DNA of 64,000 nucleotides from Odontesthes bonariensis (taxonomy: Eukaryota > Chordata > Actinopteri > Atheriniformes > Atherinopsidae), in NCBI RefSeq assembly GCF_027942865.1, contig NC_134510.1:27087209-27151208 (forward strand), read 5' to 3'. The position numbers were made by a program, and so were the translations under genes. The notes under the pieces are model-generated. The model saw only the letters and a list, made by a program, of their open reading frames with translations, was not told where the DNA came from and did not search any database. Positions 50,445 to 61,334 of the stretch are shown here, one piece after another; position 1 is the stretch's first letter, and each line of letters opens with the position of its first letter.

Positions 50445-51330
50445 CAACACGTGCCACCCGTATCAATAGGTTAATAGCTGAGATGTCAGTTTCAGTGACT
50501 AGCTGATTAGTTGTGTGTTCACTAATCCACTCTGGGGCGGGGAACTATTGGCTTTCCCATTGATTTTAACGTGGTGAGTAGGCAGAAGATAGAGAGAGGG
50601 GAGATCTATTGATTGACCCCAAATTAGCCTCCCTACCACCACCCACCAACCCAACCTGCCATTCCTGCACTCAGACGCAGCTTCCTCATTGGGTGACCAC
50701 GCTGACAAACATTCGTTATGATTGGCTGCTTTGATGGGGAACAGAAAGTCTCCTTTTTTGATGTTTTGCTGATTTGGGAGTGCTGCTTTTTTTGTGATTT
50801 GGCTGTCACTTGATTGGCTGTCTTGTGAGGATGAGTGCTACGCTGTACTGTGTCTGACCGTAGGGAGCGGCTGGTCTGGAAGCCTTTGATGAGCGGAACA
50901 GCAGCACTTCCACAGGGAGGGTATTACTTTTGTGTTTCTCATCACAAAGCATGACTTTATGTTTGTTTTTTTAATTTTATTTCTTTGACAAAGAGTATTC
51001 ACACAAAAGAAGAAATTTGAAAACTAAAAAAAAAAAAACAACTGTGCCTTTGTGTCCAGATTCTTTATGACTGTCAACCTGCTGCATCAAATTGTTCTTT
51101 TTTCTGCTCTTTATCTCACTTTCTGTCCTTCACTCTGCACTCCTCCCTCCAATTTCTCTTTTCTTTTCTTGGCTTTAAGCTTTGAGTTTCCTCTCCTGAG
51201 CCTTTCCCTCCCATACATCACTCCATCTCATCCCTCTGTGTCTACCTCTGATATTCCTCTCTAGGCTTTTCTTGTTTTGCCTCTGTCACTCTTTCCCTTT
51301 CTCCCCCCTCTGTCTATGTAAGCAAGAGAG
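48280..51330. other. Non-coding region with (GT)n at 50389-50443
   Basis: No gene recognised. It includes a GT microsatellite of about 27 units (50389-50443) and purine-rich stretches near 49430-49560. Confidence 0.4.
50389..50443. repeat. (GT)n microsatellite
   Basis: Run of GT units with one early GC interruption. Confidence 0.95.
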
Positions 51331-51440
51331 GGTTGTTAAACATTTTTCTTCCCTCTTAATTGTTTTGACTGGGCCGATTGGCATCCCGATTAGGCCCATT
51401 GATTTCCTGACGCTAAGTGCATTGATTTTTAAATTTCTTA
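51330..51440. other. Candidate conserved non-coding element 1
   Basis: A balanced, complex stretch (TTTTGACTGGGCCGATTGGC ... CCATTGATTTCCTGACGC) bounded by CT-rich and purine-rich low-complexity DNA, with homeodomain-like ATTGATTT sites. No open frame. Conservation cannot be tested here. Confidence 0.25.
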
Positions 51441-51444
51441 TTGA

Positions 51445-54400
51445 TCCCCGCTCTAAATCTCTTGCACACTCACTCACACAGGCTCACCGTTCGCAGGGGC
51501 AGAGATGGAGAAAAGGGTTGAAAGAGGAGGACAAAGGGGAGCAATTGGTGTTAGGTAAATACACTGATCGGCAAGAGTGGAGTGAATTAACAGAGTGGGA
51601 GAAGAAGAGCAGGTGGTGAGGAGGAAGAAGAGAGTTATGAACTGTGAGGGAAGGTCGAGTGGAAAGGCTTCACAAAAAAAAGCAAAAAGCATTAAAAGAC
51701 TGATATTTAATATAAAACATTAGACTGAACATACACAATGTTATGAAGACTTATACCTTTTTTTTTTTTTATCTTTAGTCCACCTGACTATAGCCAGCAG
51801 AAATCTGTCAAACATAAAAAGAATCAATAATTTAGTAATTGTTACAAGCATCAGGAAGCACTGTCGGTACAGTTTCCAGCCTGGTAGCCGCCTGGATGGA
51901 ACATGTTCATCTGAGAAGAATGAGACACTTTATGGGTGAACAGAGGTTTATGAGGGATAGACAGATATTGGAAATGTCAGAGATGGAATGGAGTGTTTTG
52001 TCTTTGCTATGCTATTTCACATGGTCTGCAGTGCCTGCTGGAGACCCGTGTGTGTGTGTTATTTCTGGCTTATGACTGTGTTAGGTTTTAGAGGCCTGCT
52101 AGACTCTGAATCGTACATGCCCACTGGTGTTTCTCAGAAGGCGGTGGACCTAATTGGCTGTATCCGAGGCTGTGTGTCTGTGTGTGCAAGTCTCTGTGTG
52201 CACTTGTGTGTGTGCATGTGTGTGTGAGCTCAACTACATTTGAAGTAAAAATGATGTATTCTGTCGGGGTGCACAGGAACATGTATGTGCTTTTACATCT
52301 GTTTGTATATTTTTCTGTGTGTGTTTTTGACCTTTTCTTGGCTTAAGTGTTGAGGCTCACACTCAGACATTCAGTTGATAGCATTTTCTTTTTATATCCT
52401 TCGTACTTGACAAAATTGTGCTAACCTTTTCTAAAGTCATTTGCTACTTTTCTGTCTCAGTGTGCAGCTGAGTGCCTTGCACAACTCACAATATATGAAC
52501 CATATGTAGCATTACTGTGTTGCAATTACAATTTACTCTGCGTAGACCCACTTAAGATAAGTGCTTTGAAAAGACAAGCAAAGAGAAGCAACCACTGTCA
52601 GCAACACTGAAAGAAAAACTTCAGTATCACTGCTGTTGTCAGAGATGCTGTAGTGCCGCTCTGCTGCGACATTAAGTATATGTTTTTTTCTTAAAGCTTT
52701 AATGGTGACTCTATTATGACTGCGGTGAATGACAGTAATTATGATGCCACTGACAGGGGAGGCTATTTGCCTAAGCTTTCATTCCTTACTTCTCATGCTG
52801 CGAGTTTGCATCTGCAGAAACGATAAATTAGCATATTTCATGGTTGCACACAACGTTTGTTGGCTAAACAATGCAAGATAAAGCGTTTAAAATGCATACC
52901 CTGGGCCGAGCTGCTGTTTGCTTTGCAGTGATGGGGCTTCTGTTTGCCCTGATGATAGGGAGGGCCTACATGCACACGCTCTTACACGTTCACACAAGCT
53001 GCTTAAAAAACTCACGCATGAATTAAGAAAACGTGTCTGCTCATTTGTGATTACACACGCTTAGTCCGGCGGACAGCAATGTTCAAACGGCCTGATGGTC
53101 ACTCTTACTGCTTCAGATGAGAGGCTGGAACCTGCAGACTCAGCACACACAGCCACATCGAAGGCTCACACACACGGCCCTCTCAGCTAATGCACATATA
53201 CACACGTATGTGCAAGACAAACACACACACACTGTCCTTGGGCTCACAGGCACCTCACACACACACAACCTTGACCTGTCGTACTCCCAGCCTGCAGTCT
53301 CATACATACTTCATATGTTCACTGAGGGATGTCACACACGCTGACACACACCTTTGAGCACATATCGATCACATAAGCATTGAAAAATACTAATTCAAAT
53401 CAGTACCTGTGAGAGATTTGCGTAAAACTTCTGCACCGACAACAAAACGGAAAGAAACGGTTGGAACGGCAGATTGATGGTGTTTCATGGGCTTGATCAT
53501 TCTTTTCTTTTTTCATTAAATGTTTAATCTATCAAATGCATGAATGTAGCAAACTTGTTTTATTAGACCAAAAGGGAAAAGTTTAAAACTCAAAAATATT
53601 CAAGTCACACAGATTTAAAGCTGAACACAAGAAATATTACAGATTTTTTTTCTTTTTCTTTTACCAAGAGACTTAAAAAAAAAAACAATTGAACATCTCA
53701 ATTTTCCCCAATTACCTTTCTGGCAATTCACTAATTGACTAATAAAACAGTCACAATAGCTTCAGATTTATTTCTCACGAATTTGGACCGTGGCTCCTCA
53801 TTTTCATCCAAAATTGTCCATAAAATTAAAGCGTATACAGGCCTATTCAGTGATGAATTTCACTGTCAAAGACAAATTCGAAATAAATCTCTCGCCATGG
53901 ACTTCCAGCGTGTGTCGCACTCTGATAATTTCCACAATATCCTCTACAAGCCCCAGGGGCAGATTTTTTTCCCCCTCCCGTTATTTCTCTCTCCATCCTC
54001 TTATGTTTGTTTCTATCCCTGTAAAATGCTGGTTGCTTTACTGAAATACTGCAGTGCTTTATCTGCCCTCGTTTTCCTCCCTTATGTTCCACCCCACACA
54101 CACCTTTAGTTGTTGTTGTTGGAGATGCTGTGGTGGTGGAGGTGAGGAGTTGTGGGGCGGGCGGGGGGGGTGGAAGGGTGAGGCAGAGAGGGGAGGAGGT
54201 GGTAGTAGAAGCAGCCAGGACCCAATGACGTGGGTGCGACATGTAACCGTGGCGCAGGAGAGGAAATCAATACATGAAAGGATGAGGAGCACTGGGGTGG
54301 ATTACCGTCTGGGGCCCTGGCTACTGGAGGGATGGAGGGAGGTGGAGGGGGTGTAGATGAGGCCTGGGGGGGAGACGTTGGAGGGTGTGTGTTGGAGTTT

Positions 54401-54610
54401 GTGTGTGTGTGGAGAAATAAGGGGGGAGGAGGGATGCGGAGGGCGAGAGGCCAGATTGTCCAGTCCTCTCTCCTGCATCCCCTCCCCTGACCAAGCACTG
54501 TTTGAATCTTGACCCCTCCCATCAACCCTCCCTTGGCTTCTAAACACTGCTCAGTGCCGGTAGGCTGCCATAGGTGAACCTTCAGCTCTCCACACACTCA
54601 CACACACATG
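51445..54610. other. Non-coding region
   Basis: No gene recognised. CA- and GT-rich patches are scattered (52160-52225, 53200-53275). Complex AT/GC-balanced blocks occur near 52700-52790 and 53855-53960. A G-rich/C-rich asymmetric stretch at 54110-54540 produces long proline-rich spurious frames. Confidence 0.35.
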
Positions 54611-54614
54611 GAGG

Positions 54615-54960
54615 AGCAGAGGACTCTATAATGTTGGGTGAATACATAGACGATTGCAGCCACTGCGTGGTAACGATAACCCTGCACTATCTGTATGGGG
54701 AATAATCGCCCCATATTACCAGTGTAAATTAAAGAGTCCCAGAGAGATTGTGTGTATGTGAGGAGAGTTTACCGGCATGTAAGTCTTCTGCAGGGTGCAT
54801 CTGCAGCGCTGCCACAAACCCAGATAATAAATATCTATTATAAATATCATTATTATTGGGCCAATCTCCCCCAATAACAGAGCCTCGGTGAAAGATGGCA
54901 CGAGGGACTGAGCTGGATATTGGCAATATATCAGCATTGATTATTGAGAGTGCTGACAGA
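54615..54960. other. Candidate conserved non-coding element 2
   Basis: About 345 bp of complex sequence without stop-free frame, containing GGTAACGATAACC, TAATAAATATCTATTATAAA and CATTATTATTGGGCCAAT. Its texture (homeodomain-like AT cores set among unique sequence) differs sharply from the purine/pyrimidine runs on both sides. Confidence 0.3.
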
Positions 54961-57403
54961 GAGAGGGAGGCAAAGTTAATAAAAACTAATAAAAAAAGAC
55001 AAGGAATACCGAAAGAACAAGGGCTTTAGCTGGATCAGGCGATTGTTCGCTGTAGGAAAGAGAGAAGTGAAGGTGGAGATATGAAGGGAGTGGAAGTGGG
55101 GAGATAGTGCTGTGGACTTGTGGTTTCTGTGCTGTATTTTCTCTCTCAACACGTGTATCTCCGCACAGGAGTGTGTGTCTGAATTTAAGTTTTATCATTC
55201 CTGGTGGGGCATACGGGACTGGTTTTGTGCAACTGTGAATTGGCATTGACATCTCCATGCTTGCATCCGCACGCATTCAGCCAACTCACTTTTCCTCCTC
55301 CTGTTTGTGTGTCTTGAATTGAATGAATCTCGGCTGGATCTGAACTCTGCAGTTTGGATCCGAAGCCTGAGCAACCTTGTGCCTTCCCACACACCAAGAG
55401 GCACAAACTGAACTTACCCACCCACTCACAGACGCACGCACGCACTGACGAAGACACAGACAGAAAAACCTCATAAAAGCACATGCATCATATCCATATC
55501 ATCTTGACAAATCTATACATCATGTCATAGCATAGTTTATGTGAATATTGCCTTTTACAGTGTGTGTTATTGGTATGTGTGTGCAGAGAGGATATGAGGG
55601 GCGCGTTGGCACTTCATGCTGCTGGTTTGAGATGGGACAGGGTGACAGTGAGACAGCGCTGTCCATCCTAAAAGGGCCTTGTTAGGCCCCCGACAGAGCC
55701 AGCAACGCCACTGTTGGCTGCTATTGATTCCCGACCAAAGCTGTTATTGATGAGTTAGAATTTAATTCAACCAGCTCGTTTGTCATCATGACATCACCAT
55801 TTAACTATGACCATGACATGGATACGAACACCCAAAGACGAGATGGGTCACACACACGCAGAAACCGGCGTGAGCGAACACACACGGCAATAATCTCCAC
55901 TCAGACACACACACATATCTAGGGTGATAAATACATACTCTGTCATAAAGCCAAAATGTATGTTTTCTTCATGTTAGGAATTGGTGTTGCCTTTTTTTCT
56001 TGCACCATTTACACATGTTCAGTATTCAAACACTGTGTTTTAAAGCAGTCAAATCAATCATTTCAAATAAATAACAGGCAATTACCAAGGGTACAATAAA
56101 CAATATGACTAATGTGTAGCCTAAGGATACTTTTGGCCCTTTTTGATTGGATAAATATTTCATGCCACTTCCTGACCTACAGCACATGACATGGAGAACA
56201 TGTTGGGAGAAGTTGAACAAATTGCTTTGAATATATTTGTTTTGTAATGTAAGAGAAGAAAACACACAAAAAAAATCACATCTGCAAATAAGGTACAAAA
56301 AAACTGAACATTTTACTGTATAAATACTACACATCTGTCTAGAACAGGCTGATATACATGTTCAAAGATTCTAACTGACTATGTGCAAACTATCATATCA
56401 TCATTTATCTTTTTAAAAATTGCAGCATAAATTAATTTAACAATAATAACAAGACAAAGGATGTGATTGATTTTTTTTTTTTTACTTCTTATAGATTTTC
56501 ATTTGTGACTTTGTTTATTATTGTTTCTTTACCTTTCATACATTGCATAGTTTTAATGAAATTTTATGCATTTTACAAGATTTCCATAAATCAAGAGATA
56601 CTACAGAAATGTGTATTTACTAGCACAGGATAATCCAGGAATAGCTTGTGCTCTAAAAGTAGCTGATGTATTTAGTAGAAAATTAATAGCGATGCTGTTA
56701 CAATATGACATTTAAAAAAATTCAAACATTTTAGAGTAAATTCAGAAGTAAAAGAGTACATTTTGAAATAGAACACAAAAAACTTTGTAATTTCTAAGTA
56801 TAAGCATTATTCATTTAGTGATTTACAGAAATGGTACACACTGAAATATATCTTTTGCGATTTCTTTGATGATGACAAAGATGATAAAAAGTACAGCTGG
56901 AAGACAACTAAAATGCAGCAATTATCCTTAATCCATTAACTGTACGGCTGGCATCCACTATCCAATATTTCATCCAATACAGTGTGTTTCTCTGAAAAGA
57001 AAAGAAGCAAGAAAAAGACACGGAGACAATTTTAGAGGAGCATTTTTCAATAGAGCACTGTGAAGGTAAAGCATTGAAAACAATGGTGCCAGCTATATAT
57101 CTGTATGGATTGGAAGGCTTGATAGGGAGGGAGTTGGACAATCAGGATCATGGGCTTTCAATGAGAGCGGTCCAGCGGGGGCTATTGGCTGGAGCCCCCC
57201 CCCCCAGGGGAGCTCTCCCTCCAGCAGGTCTCTGGGGACTGAAACTGTAGAGACCGACTTGCTGCAGGGGCCCTATAGGCTCCAAGCGAGAAACACACCG
57301 AGGGGGCAGTCTGCTGAATTTAGGTGGTCGGCTTGAGGTAGACAGATGGACAGAATATGAAACTATGGATGTCATCCGGTATCATAGGCTTTGTATTCAG
57401 CTA

Positions 57404-57427
57404 TGTGTGTGTGTGTGTGTGTGTGTG
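57404..57427. repeat. (GT)n microsatellite
   Basis: About 12 GT units. Confidence 0.9.
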
Positions 57428-58229
57428 TTTTACTTGTCAAACAGCACAAAGATGTGTCGAAGACGATGAGGGGAAATATTTCTATCTAATTGGCTAAAAA
57501 TCTAAATTCAACACATGGTCATATTTGTGAGGAAGTCAGTCTGAAAGAGAACAAGAGAGTTTGTTGAAAGTTTTTTTGCTGTAGGATAATGAGATCCAAT
57601 CATAATCTGCCGGTTTGTGAAGACCTGAAATCCATAGAAGTGTTTATTGTCTTTCTACATGTGTGAATACCTGGATGACAGTTTGTATGTCAGATGGACT
57701 CAAAAGAAGAGTTTGGTAAGTGGAGGAGGACAAATGGGTGGATGCTGTACGTGTAAGCACCCCCCCTTCCTCACCTCCTCTTCCTCACCCCTCCAACACC
57801 ATCTTATTTTCCCCTTCTTCAATCTCACACACCCTCCCTCCATCCCTCTCTTCCACAGACGCGCACAACCACACTACATTCTACAAGAAATAATTGCTTT
57901 TGTCTGGAAGGAGTGTAGGGAGGAGGGAAAGGGGGCGCGCATGGCTCCCTTTGTGGAGAGAAGGGGGTCTTTGAAGGACAACTAGTCACTTCTACCTTCC
58001 CTTCCTTCTTTCTCCTCTCTCCTCTTCTTCCCTCACCTCTCATCTACCCCTGCTCTCCCATTATTAGCTCCTCAATCCTTTCTATCAGTTTTTCTTCCTT
58101 CCTCCTCTCATTCCTCCCTGTTCTCGGCTCCTCTTGCTCCCATCCCCTCCTCTTCCTCACTGGACCTGCGGATGTCATCTGTCATATGTGAAGCGGAGGG
58201 AGAAGGACAATAAAACTTGGTTGTCTACC

Positions 58230-58640
58230 ACAGGGAATGACACATTTTTCATAATTAAGAATATGCCAGTTTAGTGTGCAGCACACATTTCTTGGCAATA
58301 TGGCTGTCTCTTGATGACTGAGTGAATGACGAGTGGGGTGATGATGGGCAGATCATTCACTGTACGTTCAATTTCCATTAAAACAGGCCTAATCACCCAC
58401 AGCATTAAGCAAGCAGCCACAGACTGTCCTGCGGGATGGAGCTCTCAGGCCCAACAGGAGCAAAAGTACGCTCATTCCTATTGATTTGCCCGTATTGACT
58501 GTGATGTTTAAGGTATAGATTTTTCTATTTAAAAATCTATATCGACAATAATCTGGTGTGTAAGCGGCCAGCGTTGAATGATGCTGGCCTGTAATTGACA
58601 GCATGTAACATGTCAGTGCCGAGGAAGGAGAGGGCACAGG
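58230..58640. other. Candidate conserved non-coding element 3
   Basis: About 400 bp of complex sequence containing TTCATAATTAAGAATATGCC, CAGGCCTAATCACCCACAGC and TGTAATTGACAGCATGTAAC (a PBX/MEIS-like TTGACAG). It lies between pyrimidine-rich (57.8-58.16 kb) and G-rich low-complexity DNA. No coding potential. Confidence 0.3.
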
Positions 58641-59399
58641 CGTGGGGAGGCATGTTGGGGAGGCCGGCGAGCGTGGCCGGGACAGAGGGAAGCAGATCCG
58701 GGGGCAGGAGGGCTGTGGTCCCCTCTGTACGGGGGCTGCTTTTTACCTACAGCCTGAATGCACTTGAAATATTAACTTAAAATTCAGCCTTAAGAATGAA
58801 TCATGCATACATTTACTTATTGTATCCTTATTACTTATTTACCTATACTTTATTTTTTACTTTGAAGATAATAAATGAGGTGTATACTTAACCTGCCCCC
58901 CCCCCCCCCAAAAAAAAAAGCTTCACGTTTCTCATGCATGGGGCAGCAGTGGTCGCTCTTGTCCTTCTGTATCTATCTGAATAACCTTATGATCCCCACC
59001 TCGTCCGCTCAGGAGGGTTTGTTAAAAGCAGCAGTGATGAGATAATTGTGTCCATCCTGATTGACATTAACTCCAAGCACTTATTGGTGTACATGGACTC
59101 TCTTATCAGGACTTCATCCCTTCCAAAGCAGGCCAACAGTAATGCACTGATCACCACTTGCATTATTATAGCCGGTATTATTAAGAAAGGGGGGGTAAAA
59201 AAAAAATCCAGAAATCAATACAGGATACCTTTTGCAGCGGTAGAGAAAACGAGGGAGATGGTGGGGAGGCAGGAGGGAGGGATTGAGGGATGGAGGGAGG
59301 TGCGGGGGTGGGGTGGTGATGTGTGAGTAGTAGCGGGTCCTCTCTCGCCTCAATGTTGCGGCCAGCCTAGTGGCAGATCGCTACAATTCTGGAGGGAGC

Positions 59400-61330
59400 C
59401 GGGTCGAATGAGCTATTGGGGTTCCCAAATAATAACGGGGACAAACAGGCAGACTAAAAAAAGACACACAGACGGATGGACGGAGATAGGCAAGTGTTCC
59501 GATAAAAACGCGACACCATGATCGGATTCTAGTACAGCCGCGCTGTCTTAGTCCCGCTGTTTTTTTTCTTTTGTGGTTTACTCTTTCTTTTTATTTATTT
59601 ATTTTTGTTGCCGTGTTTATTTATCGATTGATTGCGTTTTAATTACTGCCTTGTGACAGAGAGCGAGGGAGGAGGAGCGTCAGGGCCAAGCGCGCGCGTT
59701 GTCTTTTCTGTTTGTTTGTGTCCGTGCAGCCTTGTCCCCCCCTGCCCCCCAACCCAACCACCCACCCCCCCACCCTACACTTTTTAATTTTCTTTTTAAT
59801 TTCATTACTTGGTGAAAGGCTTTAATTAAGCTGTCTTAAATGTGCTCGCGACGCGATTCGCAGCTTTGCGCGAGTGGATGAATGTAGACGTAACCCTCGT
59901 GCAGAAGGAAAGAAGGAGCGCGTGCAGCTTGAGACCAAATACTACAATAGAACAAACCAAATATTAACAGAAATCCAAATAAGATTTTATAACTCTGCCG
60001 GCCTTTAACGCTGTCTTTTCTGTTGCTATGTGTCCTAATTTATGGTGTTTTAAACTGCAAAGCGAATACCAAAGCTGAGCCCGGCCGGGGATGCCACAGG
60101 AATAGGCTAGCGACTGTTCTCATGCCTTTTTCACACCTACAGGAAACAAAACTGCTGAGGAGTGAGAGGATAAAATAAGCTCCGGGCTCTCTATGTTTAC
60201 TCAAGGAGAAAGCTTTAGCAGTGCAAAGGTAACAGGGAGACGCAGGTGCATCAACGGCAGACAGGTGACTCTCAGCCTTTTATTAGAAAGCGACAGTAGT
60301 AGGCCTGTAATTGTGACACGATTGTAATACACAACTTTTCATGTAGCCTGCAGAAGTGAGTGCTGATCTCCTCTCTATCCGTCTGTGTGTTAGTCTGGAC
60401 TTTTAGCTAACTGCTCCACTCAAGGGACCATCCTACATATATGTTCTATGCACATTTAGGCTACACCAAAACTAACGCCGACCGCCAGTCGACAGCCACA
60501 ACTGTAAATAAAAGTGCGCAGCTGGGCTACATGTGTACACACCTAACGGCGAATGTTGTGAGCTCTTCAAGACAAACATCTCCCCAAAGCTCCCCGACAG
60601 AGAAACGGACGAAGATACAGAAGCTTCAGAGGAGGACAGAGCTGGTTTCAGCGCTCCTGTCAGATTATTTGCATCAAAACGAGAAGCAGGAGGAAGATCA
60701 TGTTTGTTCCCTTGCCGGTGCCGTTCGTGTTTCAGAGAGCTGCCCCTGACCTCAACGCCTGGCGTCTCAAGTCCCCTCTGGCTCTCCGCTCCAACTCCGG
60801 TAAGACATTCTTTCTCTTGTCCCGGCTGCACCTCCTCCACGTCGGCCAGCCTTGCAGACCCGCCCCGCCTTGCTCTGTGCCGATGCGCTTGCAGCGGGGA
60901 GAGCTGTCGACGCGCACACCCACTTACACACACACAGAAACACACACACTTCGGTCCCTTTTTTGAGGTACATAAACAGAGTCATTTGCGAGAAGATTTT
61001 CCTATCTTCCTATCACTACAGTGTCGAGAATGAGGGAAAACTAATGTCACAAAATGTCTTCTTTTTCCGCTGTCCAGTCTGTGAGACTATGCGCTGCTGT
61101 TCCATCGCTCTGTTGGTTGATTCCCTCGCCGGCTATGTGTTCTTTTCTCCGGGTATTTTGCTCTCCTGTCTCCGTCCCCGTCCTTCCCTTCCTCTCCACT
61201 GCCTGCGCCTGAGCCTCAGCCTCCGACTCTCCCCAACTAGACTCTCGGCAGGCAGGGAATATTCATGCCAACTTATCGATCCTGCGGAGATCGATTCCTG
61301 GGCCGCTGGAAGCAGTGAGAGGGGGAGATA
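59400..61330 (+). promoter_or_regulatory. CpG-rich promoter-like region
   Basis: CpG-dense patches (GCGCGCGTTG near 59690, CTCGCGACGCGATTCGCAGC near 59846, CCGGCCGGGG near 60081, and 60780-61260) span this region, with GC-rich 5' UTR-like sequence. It resembles a CpG-island promoter of a developmental gene reading rightward. The open frames through it (for example 60533-61033, 60852-61331) have no recognised domains. Confidence 0.45.
60700..60799 (+). CDS. Candidate first coding exon, product not recognised
   Basis: ATG at 60700 in AAGATCATGT context, 100 nt ending at a good donor (CTCCG|GTAAGA). The encoded start is MFVPLPVPFVFQRAAPDLN and continues about 14 residues (WRLKSPLALRSNS). It lies in the CpG-rich region, with an octamer ATTTGCAT at 60667-60674 just upstream. 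I do not recognise the protein. No second exon could be joined inside the window. Strand and position fit a gene running out of the right edge. Confidence 0.35.
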
Positions 61331-61334
61331 GAAG

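Noticed and set aside
54106..54597. 163-codon minus-strand proline-rich frame
   Set aside because: Arises from G-rich DNA on the plus strand; proline and serine repeats only.
60533..61331. Overlapping 160-codon frames in the CpG-rich region
   Set aside because: GC-rich DNA is poor in stops; several phases and both strands are open at once and none resembles a protein.
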